Origin: Paenibacillus dokdonensis
Lineage (GTDB): Bacteria > Bacillota > Bacilli > Paenibacillales > Paenibacillaceae
Assembly (NCBI RefSeq): GCF_004916975.1
Contig: NZ_STGQ01000002.1
Location: forward strand, 576,001 to 640,000
DNA length: 64,000 nucleotides
Direction of reading: 5' to 3'
This document shows positions 51,558 through 60,234 of this stretch, one piece after another (positions within the stretch are counted from its first letter, which is position 1; each line of letters begins with the position of its first letter). Below the pieces are notes generated by a model that worked only from the letters and a program-made list of their open reading frames with translations, made no database searches and had not been told where the DNA came from. A program made the translations under genes and the position numbers.

Positions 51558-51579
51558 AAAAGACCACCGCAGTGGTCTT
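51558..51579 (-). terminator. Terminator between rpmH and rnpA
   Basis: 8-bp stem (AAGACCAC/GTGGTCTT, 51560-51567 with 51572-51579) with a 4-base loop, followed on the minus strand by TTTTTT. It lies 12 bases past rpmH. rnpA begins about 250 bases later and may have its own promoter in the AT-rich gap 51324-51557. Confidence 0.85.
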
Positions 51580-51591
51580 CATGCACGAAAT

Positions 51592-51726
51592 TTACGCACT
51601 CAATACTTTTCTGCCTTTCAGGCGACGAGCTGCCAGCACTTTACGGCCGTTTTTCGTGCTCATTCTTTTCCGGAAACCATGAACCTTTTTGCGTTTGCTC
51701 ACATTCGGTCTAAATGTCGGTCTCAT
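51592..51726 (-). CDS. rpmH: 50S ribosomal protein L34
   Basis: 44 residues, MRPTFRPNVSKRKKVHGFRK and MSTKNGRKVLAARRLKGRK, the whole L34 pattern. AAGGGGGTG lies eight bases upstream. It was too short for a general ORF list but is certain. Divergent from dnaA across oriC, as in nearly all Firmicutes. Confidence 0.98.
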   Translation of the reverse strand: MRPTFRPNVSKRKKVHGFRKRMSTKNGRKVLAARRLKGRKVLSA

Positions 51727-51805
51727 GTATTGCACACCCCCTTACAGGATCTCATAACCTTTATGGTTAAATTCATTTTCATTTACACAGAAAATGCCTT
51801 TTTAC

Positions 51806-51834
51806 ATTTAACCACGCCATAGCCTAAAAGTCAA
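51806..51834 (-). promoter_or_regulatory. Predicted promoter of rpmH
   Basis: TTGACT (51834-51829) and TTAAAT (51811-51806), 17 bases apart on the minus strand. Confidence 0.55.
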
Positions 51835-51959
51835 CTGATCCCTTCCCTCATTATATATCAAATTTTCAAGGATAGGGACGATCCTCCCTCATTTTATCCA
51901 TTTTCATCATTCCTATATATAAGAAAATTCACATTTTGTGCTTCTGGTACATCCCTCTG

Positions 51960-52370
51960 TGGTCCAAAGAGTTTTCCACAGGCCAAGCGAAATGTTCATT
52001 GTTTAAATCCACAGATCGCACTTATCCACTTGTTCACAAAAATCGTCGAAGCTTTCTATTTTCCGGCACAAGCTGTGCACAACTAATTTGGAAATTTTAA
52101 GGATGCTGTCGAAACTTAAACAAATTATAAACAATATATAGTATTGTGAATAATATTTATACACAACTTATTGAATTTGTGGATAAAATGGACGCACACA
52201 TTGATAAAAAGGGATTCTTTTGCTATGATTATATTACTTTTGGATGTGAATATCTGTTTTCACCCTCAATATTATCAACAAGCTGTGGATAAACTTGTGA
52301 ACAATTTTTATTTGTCCACTTTTTTTTATTTTCTCCTTCCGTGAAACTGGGGATAAAATTCAGCAGCATT
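51960..52370. other. oriC, upstream DnaA-box cluster
   Basis: The AT-rich region before dnaA holds many boxes matching TTATNCACA or close variants: perfect TTATCCACA at 52178-52186 and 52284-52292 (minus strand), TTATACACA at 52157-52165, TTATCCACT 52022-52030, TTGTTCACA 52030-52038 and 52296-52304 (minus), TTGTGCACA 52074-52082 (minus), TTATCAACA 52272-52280, TTTTCCACA 51972-51980, TTATCCCCA 52348-52356 (minus). Boxes flank the dnaA promoter, which suggests autoregulation. Confidence 0.9.
52201..52229 (+). promoter_or_regulatory. Predicted promoter of dnaA
   Basis: TTGATA (52201-52206) and TATGAT (52224-52229) with a 17-base spacer, about 215 bases before dnaA. It lies between DnaA boxes on both sides. 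Confidence 0.7.
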
Positions 52371-52445
52371 CATTTTTTTTCGACAATTCCACTCAAGTAG
52401 CGGAGGCCAAGGCCGCATTTGGAAGATTTAAAGGAGTGACAGTCT

Positions 52446-53792
52446 GTGGACAGCCATACTTCCGAATTATGGCAGCAAATCCTATCAATTATTCATACCA
52501 AGCTCAGCAAGCCAAGCTTCGACACCTGGTTTAAAGCAACGAAAGCAATCCAAATGAGTGACCACTCCATTGTCATTTCCGCGCCTACGACTTTTGCTGT
52601 TGAATGGTTGGAAAGCCGCTATACCAAACTCGTCAGTTCGACGATCTTTGAAGTGCTTGGCAAACAGGTTGACGTGAGATTCGTCATCGAAGAGAACAAG
52701 CCTGCAGAAGTCGTTCCCCAGCAGCCCACTCCAATGCCTCAGGTGACCCAAGAAGAAGCATTTACTCATATGCTGAATCCCAAATACACCTTTGATACGT
52801 TCGTTATTGGATCCGGGAACCGGTTTGCCCATGCGGCATCGCTCGCCGTCGCCGAGGCGCCGGCAAAAGCTTACAACCCTTTATTTTTATACGGGGGAGT
52901 AGGACTGGGAAAAACACACTTGATGCACGCGATTGGCCATTACATCCTGGAGCACAATCCCGCAAGCCGTGTCGTGTACATTTCTTCCGAGAAATTCACG
53001 AATGAATTCATTAATTCCATCCGCGATAACCGTGCGGAAAGCTTCCGAAACAAGTATCGCAATGTGGATATACTACTGATTGACGACATTCAATTCCTTG
53101 CTGGGAAAGAATCGACTCAGGAGGAATTTTTCCATACATTTAACGCGCTGCATGAAGAACAGAAGCAAATTATCATTTCCAGCGATAGACCGCCAAAGGA
53201 AATCCCAACGCTAGAAGACCGTCTCAGATCCCGCTTTGAATGGGGACTAATCACCGATATTCAGCCGCCGGATTTGGAAACGCGAATCGCCATTCTACGG
53301 AAAAAAGCGAAGGCCGAAAATCTCGATATCCCGAATGAAGCCATGATGTATATCGCCAATCAGATCGATACCAACATCCGTGAACTAGAGGGTGCCTTGA
53401 TCCGGGTCGTCGCCTATTCGTCGCTTACCAATCAGGATGTCACTACGCATCTGGCTGCCGAAGCGCTGAAGGATATCATTCCTTCCAGCCGACCAAGAAT
53501 GATCACGATTCAGGACATTCAGCAAAAGGTCGGGGAATACTATAATTTGAAACTTGAGGATTTTAAGGCACGAAAACGAACAAAAGCCGTTGCCTTCCCG
53601 CGTCAAATTGCCATGTATCTTTCGCGCGAGCTGACGGATTTTTCCCTGCCCAAAATTGGGGAAGCTTTCGGAGGCCGGGATCACACGACGGTGATTCATG
53701 CGCATGAGAAAATAACCCAATCGCTTAAGAATGATCAGGATCTCTATAAAGTGGTCAATAATATTACAGAAAAAATCAAAAATCCAACCTGA
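52446..53792 (+). CDS. dnaA: Chromosomal replication initiator DnaA
   Basis: 448 residues; starts with GTG at 52446 (AAAGGAGTG upstream). Domain I (1-80), short linker, AAA+ domain with LYGGVGLGKTHLMHAIGHY (Walker A) and DILLIDDIQFLAGKE (Walker B), and C-terminal domain IV with the DnaA signature FGGRDHTTVIHAHEKI that reads DnaA boxes. Normal length. Confidence 0.99.
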   Translation: MDSHTSELWQQILSIIHTKLSKPSFDTWFKATKAIQMSDHSIVISAPTTFAVEWLESRYTKLVSSTIFEVLGKQVDVRFVIEENKPAEVVPQQPTPMPQVTQEEAFTHMLNPKYTFDTFVIGSGNRFAHAASLAVAEAPAKAYNPLFLYGGVGLGKTHLMHAIGHYILEHNPASRVVYISSEKFTNEFINSIRDNRAESFRNKYRNVDILLIDDIQFLAGKESTQEEFFHTFNALHEEQKQIIISSDRPPKEIPTLEDRLRSRFEWGLITDIQPPDLETRIAILRKKAKAENLDIPNEAMMYIANQIDTNIRELEGALIRVVAYSSLTNQDVTTHLAAEALKDIIPSSRPRMITIQDIQQKVGEYYNLKLEDFKARKRTKAVAFPRQIAMYLSRELTDFSLPKIGEAFGGRDHTTVIHAHEKITQSLKNDQDLYKVVNNITEKIKNPT

Positions 53793-53801
53793 ACAAGTTC
53801 A

Positions 53802-53844
53802 AAGCCTATGCACAATCTATACACATGTGGATAGGCTTACTTTT
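53802..53844 (+). terminator. Terminator of dnaA containing DnaA boxes
   Basis: AAGCCTAT/ATAGGCTT (53802-53809 with 53831-53838) is extended by CACA/TGTG; TACTTTTATT follows on the plus strand. The right arm holds a DnaA box (TGTGGATAG, 53826-53834). Confidence 0.6.
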
Positions 53845-53860
53845 ATTAGACTTGTTGGGC

Positions 53861-53935
53861 TTATCCACATATTCAGTGCCCCTACTGCTATTACTATTAT
53901 TTAAAATATAAAAATATATATCATAAGAGCTGCGC
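53861..53935 (+). other. Downstream oriC: DnaA box, DnaA-trios and unwinding element
   Basis: A perfect box TTATCCACA (53861-53869) is followed by a GC-rich spacer, then CTA CTG CTA TTA CTA TTA (53882-53899). This fits the DnaA-trio pattern (3'-GAT/AAT on the other strand) of B. subtilis. An A/T-only stretch from about 53897 to 53930 follows, the probable DUE. The arrangement box, GC spacer, trios, AT stretch is that of the Bacillus unwinding region between dnaA and dnaN. Confidence 0.8.
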
Positions 53936-53994
53936 ACAGCGAGTCCCAAAAGCCTACTCGCCATCAGCCCGAAATTCCTGCTAGGAGTGAAAAG

Positions 53995-55137
53995 ATGAAG
54001 ATCAACATCCTTAAAAATGTCCTTAACGAATCCATTCAGCATGTGTCCAAGGCCATATCCAGCCGTACAACCATTCCGATCCTCGGTGGTATTAAACTGG
54101 ATGTGACACATCAGGGCGTTACTTTAACCGCCAGCGACACGGATATCTCTATCCAGTCGTTTATTCCTGCAGAGGATGACAACCGGACGATCGTTCAGGT
54201 AGAACAAACCGGCAGCGTCGTGCTTCCTGCCAAATTCTTTGTGGAAATTATCAAGAAGCTTCCTTCCCAAGAGGTGCAAATGGAGGTTAAGGAGAATTTC
54301 CAAACCTTTATCTCTTCGGGTGCCACAGAAATTCAGATGGTAGGTCTTGATCCCGAGGAATTCCCTGTACTGCCTGACATTGAAGGCAATCAGACCATTT
54401 CCATTCCGGGTGTGCTGCTGAAGAACATGATCCGTCAGACGGTATTTGCGATTTCCACCCAGGAAACGACACCGATTTTGACAGGCGTTCTTTGGAACCT
54501 GGAGAATAATGACTTGAAATTTACCGCTACAGACCGTCACCGTCTTGCGACACGCTCAGCCCATATGGACGGAACGGAAGAAGTGAAATTCGGCAATGTC
54601 GTTATTGCTGGTAAAACACTTAACGAACTCAGCAAGATCGTTCCCGATCAAAATGCTCTGGTGGATATTGTCGTAGCGGACAATCAGGTTCTGTTTAAGC
54701 TGGACCGTGTGTTATTCTATTCCCGTATACTGGACGGAATTTATCCGGATACTTCTAGAATTATTCCGACAAGCTACAAAACAGAACTCGTTTTGGACAC
54801 AAAAAAATTAAGTGAGTCGATTGATCGCGCTTATTTGCTGTCCCGTGAAGAAAAAACGAATATTGTACGTCTGCAAACCATGGAAAATGGGGGCATAGAA
54901 ATTTCCTCCAGCTCGTCCGAGCTCGGAAAGGTTCGTGAAGAACTGGAAGTTATTGATTTTAAAGGGGAGCCGCTGCGTATTTCCTTTAACTCCAAATATA
55001 TGCTGGATGTGCTGAAAATCGTGGAAAGCGAGCAGCTGATGATCGCCTTTACCGGGATGATGAGTCCAATTATTTTGAAACCAATGGATGACAGCCAAAG
55101 CTCGTACATCATTCTTCCTTACCGGACCACGAACTAA
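53995..55137 (+). CDS. dnaN: DNA polymerase III beta subunit (sliding clamp)
   Basis: 380 residues, three clamp domains (MKINILKNVLNESIQHVSKA, TDTDI-type SDTDISIQSF, C-terminal PIILKPMDDSQSSYIILPYR). It forms the ring that holds polymerase on DNA. AGGAGTG precedes the start. Confidence 0.99.
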   Translation: MKINILKNVLNESIQHVSKAISSRTTIPILGGIKLDVTHQGVTLTASDTDISIQSFIPAEDDNRTIVQVEQTGSVVLPAKFFVEIIKKLPSQEVQMEVKENFQTFISSGATEIQMVGLDPEEFPVLPDIEGNQTISIPGVLLKNMIRQTVFAISTQETTPILTGVLWNLENNDLKFTATDRHRLATRSAHMDGTEEVKFGNVVIAGKTLNELSKIVPDQNALVDIVVADNQVLFKLDRVLFYSRILDGIYPDTSRIIPTSYKTELVLDTKKLSESIDRAYLLSREEKTNIVRLQTMENGGIEISSSSSELGKVREELEVIDFKGEPLRISFNSKYMLDVLKIVESEQLMIAFTGMMSPIILKPMDDSQSSYIILPYRTTN

Positions 55138-55177
55138 AAAAAGCATCTTGAACTTATGCACAGGAAGGGCGTTACCG

Positions 55178-55396
55178 ATGAACGAAATAGTTATCCACAG
55201 TGAATATATTAAGCTAGATCAATTTTTAAAACTGGCAAATTGCGTATCCACAGGCGGGATGGCGAAGGCTCTGCTACAAGAAGGTCAGGTGCTTGTGAAT
55301 GGAGAACCTGAGGAACGCCGCGGACGCAAGCTGTATCCCGGTGATCAGATAAAAGTGGAGGACTGCGGTGAGTTTACGGTGGCTCGCCAGTCCTGA
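55178..55396 (+). CDS. yaaA: S4-domain RNA-binding protein YaaA
   Basis: 72 residues from the ATG at 55178 (AGGAAGGG upstream); the longer frame from 55088 overlaps dnaN. Mostly one S4 domain: IKLDQFLKLANCVSTGGMAK, GQVLVNGEPEERRGRKLYPGD. A perfect DnaA box TTATCCACA (55191-55199) lies in its first codons. The family is conserved between dnaN and recF; role probably in ribosome assembly. Confidence 0.93.
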   Translation: MNEIVIHSEYIKLDQFLKLANCVSTGGMAKALLQEGQVLVNGEPEERRGRKLYPGDQIKVEDCGEFTVARQS

Positions 55397-55457
55397 TATG
55401 CCCCTCTCGAAGCCGCAGCTATAAGTGGCGTCTGGCAGGAGATGAGGAGGAAGCACA

Positions 55458-56570
55458 GTGTTTGTAAAAAGCATCAGTCTGCAGCATTATCGTAACTATG
55501 AGGCGCTGCAGCTGGAATCGTTCGGCGATGTCAACCTGCTGATCGGGCAAAACGCCCAGGGGAAAACCAATCTGCTGGAGGCGATTTTTGTCCTCGCGCT
55601 TACCAAAAGCCACCGTACCTCAAGAGACCGGGAGCTGATCTCTTTTCAGGATAAAAATGCGCATCTGTCGGCGGTAGTGGAGAAAAAGTATGGGCCGCTG
55701 ACGCTCGACCTGGATTTGTCCCCACAGGGGAAGAAGGCAAAAATCAATGGCCTCGAGCAGCGGAAGCTGAGTGACTTTATCGGATCGCTGAATGTGGTGA
55801 TGTTTGCGCCTGAGGATCTAGAAATTGTGAAGGGAACGCCTGGTGTGCGCCGGCGTTTTCTTGATATGGAAATCGGTCAGGTTCAACCCGGATACCTGTA
55901 TCATCTACAGCAGTATCAAAAGGTATTGAATCAGCGTAATAATTTACTCAAGCAAATGTGGGGTAAAGACAAGCCGCAGCAGGGGCTCCTGGAAGTATGG
56001 GACCAGCAGCTGGCAGAGCATGGTGTTAAAATTATAAAAAAGAGGAAACAATTCATAGTAAAGCTGCAACGATGGGCAGAAACCATCCACCATGGCATTA
56101 CGAACGGCAGCGAAGACCTGAAGCTTGTCTATCTTCCGTCGTTTGGTGAAGAGGTGGAGGAAGATGAAGCTTATCTTTTTGAACAATTTATGTTAAAATT
56201 ATCACAACTGAAGGATCAGGAGCTTCGGCGCGGTATGACACTTGCCGGGCCTCATCGTGATGATTTGGCCTTTTACATCAATGGCAGGGAAGTTCATACC
56301 TACGGATCTCAGGGGCAGCAGCGCACGACGGCACTGTCTCTCAAACTGGCGGAAATTGAACTGATTCAGGAAGAGATTGGAGAGTATCCGGTATTGCTTC
56401 TGGATGATGTGCTATCTGAGCTTGACCCTTACCGCCAAACACAGCTGATCGAGACATTTCAGAGCAAGGTACAAACCTTTATTACCGCGACTGGGGTCGA
56501 GAGCCTGAATGTGGATAAACTGAAGAAGGCCAATATTTATCAAGTCCATGATGGACACGTTGGTTCTTAA
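55458..56570 (+). CDS. recF: DNA replication and repair protein RecF
   Basis: 370 residues, GTG start with GAGGAGGAAG upstream. SMC-like ATPase: Walker A LLIGQNAQGKTNLLEAIF, signature TYGSQGQQRTTALSLKLAE, Walker B PVLLLDDVLSELDPYR. It loads RecA at gaps. Confidence 0.98.
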   Translation: MFVKSISLQHYRNYEALQLESFGDVNLLIGQNAQGKTNLLEAIFVLALTKSHRTSRDRELISFQDKNAHLSAVVEKKYGPLTLDLDLSPQGKKAKINGLEQRKLSDFIGSLNVVMFAPEDLEIVKGTPGVRRRFLDMEIGQVQPGYLYHLQQYQKVLNQRNNLLKQMWGKDKPQQGLLEVWDQQLAEHGVKIIKKRKQFIVKLQRWAETIHHGITNGSEDLKLVYLPSFGEEVEEDEAYLFEQFMLKLSQLKDQELRRGMTLAGPHRDDLAFYINGREVHTYGSQGQQRTTALSLKLAEIELIQEEIGEYPVLLLDDVLSELDPYRQTQLIETFQSKVQTFITATGVESLNVDKLKKANIYQVHDGHVGS

Positions 56571-56582
56571 GGAGTTGGGACT

Positions 56583-56834
56583 ATGTATATTCATCTAGGC
56601 GGTGAAAGAATTATCCGATCCGCGGAATTGGTCGCTATTTTTGACATATCGATTGAGAAATCCTCGAAAATATCGAAGCAGTTTGCCAGCCACGCCTGTC
56701 AGCAAAAGAATGTGGAATATATCGGCGAAGAGGAAGCCAAGTCCATCGTCGTGACGAAAAGCACTGTCTATTACTCCCCGATTTCCTCATCCACACTCAA
56801 GAAGCGGGCAAAGGTGTTCGTGGCCAACGCTTGA
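56583..56834 (+). CDS. remB: Matrix regulator RemB (YaaB, DUF370)
   Basis: 83 residues, DUF370 pattern (MYIHLGGERIIRSAELVAIF). In B. subtilis RemB helps activate biofilm-matrix genes together with RemA. It lies 12 bases after recF and 79 before gyrB, in one operon. Confidence 0.92.
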   Translation: MYIHLGGERIIRSAELVAIFDISIEKSSKISKQFASHACQQKNVEYIGEEEAKSIVVTKSTVYYSPISSSTLKKRAKVFVANA

Positions 56835-56913
56835 CATACAAGAATTACGTTTGTTTTCAAACCATTTGGATTCGTAACAGCAGATATAGAATTTATAGAA
56901 GTAGGTGACAGGC

Positions 56914-58827
56914 ATGTCTATGAATCAACCGCAATATGATGAGAGTCAGATTCAGGTTCTGGAGGGTCTGGAAGCCGTCCGTAAACGTCCTGGTATGTAT
57001 ATCGGATCTACCAGCGCCAAAGGTCTTCACCATTTGGTATGGGAAGTGGTGGATAACAGTATCGACGAAGCTATGGCCGGCATATGTGATCATATCGAGG
57101 TCATCGTTCATAAAGATAACAGCATTACGGTTATTGATAATGGACGGGGTATTCCGGTCGGTGAGAATGCCAAGCTGAAAAAATCCACCCTGGAAGTCGT
57201 TATGACCGTCCTGCATGCAGGCGGTAAGTTTGGCGGCGGGGGATACAAAGTTTCCGGCGGTCTGCATGGCGTGGGCGTCTCTGTCGTTAACGCACTTTCG
57301 TCCAAGGTTGTTGTACAGGTCAGACGTGATGGTCATGTTTATCAACAGGAATATCATCGCGGCGCTCCACAGTATGATATTAAAATTGTCGGTGAATCTG
57401 ATGATCATGGAACGACCGTTACATTCCTGCCGGATCCGGAAATATTCACTGAAACGACTGAATATGACTACAATACGTTGCTGACACGGATCAGAGAGCT
57501 GGCATTCCTGAATAAGGGCATTGCATTGACGCTGACCGACGAACGGACAGGAGCCTCGAACTATTTCAAATACGAAGGCGGCATTATTGAATACGTCAAG
57601 TATTTGAACGAGAAGAAGGAGGCGCTTCATGAGCAGCCGATTTATGTCGAAGGCTCACGCGACATGATCCAGGTCGAAATCGCGCTGCAATACAATGACA
57701 GCTATACCGAAAATATTTATTCCTTTGCCAATAACATCAACACGCATGAAGGCGGTACGCATGAATCTGGCTTCAAGAGTGCATTAACACGTATCATCAA
57801 TGACTATGCCCGCAAGAGCGGCATGATTAAGGATAGTAATGCCAACCTGTCCGGTGATGATGTTCGTGAAGGCTTAACTGCGATTATTTCCGTCAAAATT
57901 CCAGAGCCTCAGTTCGAGGGTCAGACGAAGACTAAGCTCGGTAACAGTGAAGTCCGCGGCATCGTGGAATCTCTATTTTCCGAGAAGCTTCAGGAATTTA
58001 TGGGTGAGAACCCGTCTGTATCTAGACGAGTGCTGGAAAAAGCACTGCAGGCATCCCGTGCCCGTGAAGCTGCCCGTAAAGCACGTGAGTTAACGCGCCG
58101 TAAGAGTGCGCTTGAGATCAGTGCCCTGCCAGGTAAACTTGCGGATTGCTCCTCCAAGGATGCATCTATTAGTGAGCTGTACATCGTCGAAGGTGACTCC
58201 GCTGGTGGATCCGCCAAACAGGGACGTGACCGTCATTTCCAGGCGATCCTGCCGATTCGCGGTAAAATTCTGAACGTAGAGAAGGCCCGTCTGGACCGAA
58301 TTCTGTCCAATTTGGAAATCCGCGCGATGGTAACAGCGATGGGAACAGGGATTGGCGATGAGGATTTTGAGATCAGCAAAGCTCGTTACCATAAGCTAAT
58401 CATTATGACCGATGCCGATGTCGATGGAGCACATATTCGTACATTGCTGCTGACATTCTTCTACCGGTACATGCGACAGCTGCTTGAAGCGGGGTATGTC
58501 TATATCGCTCAGCCGCCTTTGTTCAAAATTGAGCGGAATAAAACTATTCGCTACGCAGGTTCCGAGAAAGAGCGCGATGAAATTATCGCTGAATTCGGAG
58601 AGAATGTTAAAGTTAATATTCAGCGCTATAAAGGTCTGGGCGAGATGAATCCTGAACAGTTATGGGAGACAACCATGGATCCGGAGAGCCGGACGATGCT
58701 GCAGGTAACCATCGAGGATGCTATGCAGGCGGATATGATTTTTGACACGCTGATGGGTGACAATGTCGAGCCGCGTCGTGATTTCATTCATGAGCATGCC
58801 AGACATGTGAAGAATCTGGATATCTAA
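56914..58827 (+). CDS. gyrB: DNA gyrase subunit B
   Basis: 637 residues from the ATG at 56914 (TAGGTGA upstream). GHKL ATPase (VDNSIDEAMAG, DNGRGIP, GLHGVGVSVVNALS), TOPRIM domain with EGDSAGGSAKQGRDR and the DADVDGAHIRTLLLTF motif, C-terminal GyrB tail. With GyrA it introduces negative supercoils. Confidence 0.99.
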   Translation: MSMNQPQYDESQIQVLEGLEAVRKRPGMYIGSTSAKGLHHLVWEVVDNSIDEAMAGICDHIEVIVHKDNSITVIDNGRGIPVGENAKLKKSTLEVVMTVLHAGGKFGGGGYKVSGGLHGVGVSVVNALSSKVVVQVRRDGHVYQQEYHRGAPQYDIKIVGESDDHGTTVTFLPDPEIFTETTEYDYNTLLTRIRELAFLNKGIALTLTDERTGASNYFKYEGGIIEYVKYLNEKKEALHEQPIYVEGSRDMIQVEIALQYNDSYTENIYSFANNINTHEGGTHESGFKSALTRIINDYARKSGMIKDSNANLSGDDVREGLTAIISVKIPEPQFEGQTKTKLGNSEVRGIVESLFSEKLQEFMGENPSVSRRVLEKALQASRAREAARKARELTRRKSALEISALPGKLADCSSKDASISELYIVEGDSAGGSAKQGRDRHFQAILPIRGKILNVEKARLDRILSNLEIRAMVTAMGTGIGDEDFEISKARYHKLIIMTDADVDGAHIRTLLLTFFYRYMRQLLEAGYVYIAQPPLFKIERNKTIRYAGSEKERDEIIAEFGENVKVNIQRYKGLGEMNPEQLWETTMDPESRTMLQVTIEDAMQADMIFDTLMGDNVEPRRDFIHEHARHVKNLDI

Positions 58828-58845
58828 TTTCTAAGCGAAACACCA

Positions 58846-58878
58846 AGGAGGTGCCTGTCAGGGCACCTTTTTCTTTTT
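58846..58878 (+). terminator. Terminator of gyrB
   Basis: AGGTGCC/GGCACCT stem (58849-58855 with 58862-58868) followed by TTTTTCTTTTT on the plus strand. Its presence means gyrA is not simply co-transcribed with gyrB. Confidence 0.88.
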
Positions 58879-58890
58879 ATGTGCAGCGCT

Positions 58891-59718
58891 TCAAGCTTTG
58901 GATTTACTGCGGATTTCCTTCCGGCGAGCCGGGAGTCGCCCATAGGCAATGGCATAGCGCTCAATCCGCCGGTATACATTTTTATCTTTGAAAAATTTTT
59001 TGAAAGGGAAGAGAGCGGGCAATGTGTTCACTTCGAGAATCCAGGGATACAGTGTTTTGTCGAGTGCGACATCCAGTCCGATCTCCTGCAGTTTGGGATA
59101 ATCCTTTTGCAGTTGTCTGGCCGTGTCCACACCGAGATTATACAAATCTTTTTCAAGCGCATTGATATGTTCCTGGGAAGCATGTTCTCTCAGTACCTCG
59201 TCCAGCATCTTAATCTTCCCGCCGCTGTGGTAGTTGGTAATGATTTTATCTTTGGCCGCCACACGTCCGATAATACCAGTCGTTTCCCATCTGCCATATG
59301 TGTTCTTTTGCGTCAAGACTCTTAAATCAAAGGAACGCTCCTTGTATTTCAACTTGGTAATACCCTGTTGTATCAGATAAAGCTTATGCTGCGTTCGTCT
59401 GAGGATAGCGGAATGGAGATCATTCAGGTTATGAAATTCTTCGCGGCTGGTGTTAAATTGCAGGTTATAAAGTTCAGGATTAGTCGGTGAGTCACCTTGA
59501 TCGGATTGTTCCGATGTAATCAGTCGTTCCACACACATGACCCCATTACCGTAAGTGCCGATATCGGGCTTAATATATACGAGTGAATGATTATTCATCA
59601 TCTCTATCAAGGTATCCTGCGAATATTTTAAGGTGAGGGGAATATAGCGTGTGATTTGCCTGTTACGTAAAAGTACTTTCGTTTTAGCCCATTTGCTTGA
59701 AACACGCTGTATAGCCAA
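58891..59718 (-). CDS. YheC/YheD-family ATP-grasp protein (spore-coat associated)
   Basis: 275 residues, minus strand, between gyrB and gyrA. Start is TTG at 59718 with AAAGGAT upstream. ATP-grasp pattern of the YheC/D family: IKPDIGTYGNGVMCVERL, FDLRVLTQKN, GLDVALDKTLYPWILEVNTLP. Shorter than Bacillus YheC/YheD (about 360-450). Family members are found in the spore coat; the ligase substrate is unknown. No signal peptide. It runs against replication, unlike its neighbours. Confidence 0.88.
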   Translation of the reverse strand: MAIQRVSSKWAKTKVLLRNRQITRYIPLTLKYSQDTLIEMMNNHSLVYIKPDIGTYGNGVMCVERLITSEQSDQGDSPTNPELYNLQFNTSREEFHNLNDLHSAILRRTQHKLYLIQQGITKLKYKERSFDLRVLTQKNTYGRWETTGIIGRVAAKDKIITNYHSGGKIKMLDEVLREHASQEHINALEKDLYNLGVDTARQLQKDYPKLQEIGLDVALDKTLYPWILEVNTLPALFPFKKFFKDKNVYRRIERYAIAYGRLPARRKEIRSKSKA

Positions 59719-60234
59719 TATATTTCATCCTTTCCGCGAAAGTTTAAATGAACAGGCAGCAGGGCTGCCTTGAGGGATCATCATATGGACCAAGGAATGC
59801 GCAAAACATAGGACAAGGGAGCAAATGAATGGTATAATATAAAGATGCCGTGATTTTAAAGCCCAGTCCCGAAAAAACAGCTCCTTTTGCCTATTAGTAT
59901 ATGTTGAGAGGAAAAAGAAGGTAGGGCGAATCCCCACAGGCAGGTAAGTTGGGCGGTTATTAGCGGAGTAAAAATCCAAACGTTTAATTGTGCTCTTTTT
60001 GTGAAAGTAATATAATAAAGATTAGTGGATTTATCGTAATTGGTTTCATCGAACGGTACTGCTTTCCTCGGTTAACCGGCGGACTGCGGCATGCCGTTTT
60101 ATGCTTGTATAGAACTAAGGTTCGTGCTGCACGAGGCTCTGAAACAGATATAACTTCAAGGCTAGCAGCCACTTATCTTTAGTTTAGATTGAATATAGAT
60201 GTGTTTGTAAGTGAAATGGAGGAGGGTCTTCACC
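59719..60234 (+). other. Gap before gyrA, with gyrA promoter
   Basis: 516 bases without a supported gene. A promoter on the plus strand (59988-60016) is the only clear element; a GC-rich imperfect hairpin lies near 60064-60096 in the predicted leader. Short frames here (such as 59725-59979 on the minus strand) lack an SD and family matches. Confidence 0.5.
59988..60016 (+). promoter_or_regulatory. Predicted promoter of gyrA
   Basis: TTGTGC and TATAAT (59988-59993, 60011-60016), exactly 17 bases apart; leader of about 210 bases to gyrA. Confidence 0.65.

Noticed and set aside
59725..60182. Small frames in the gap before gyrA
   Set aside because: They overlap the gyrA promoter and leader and have no SD or domain.
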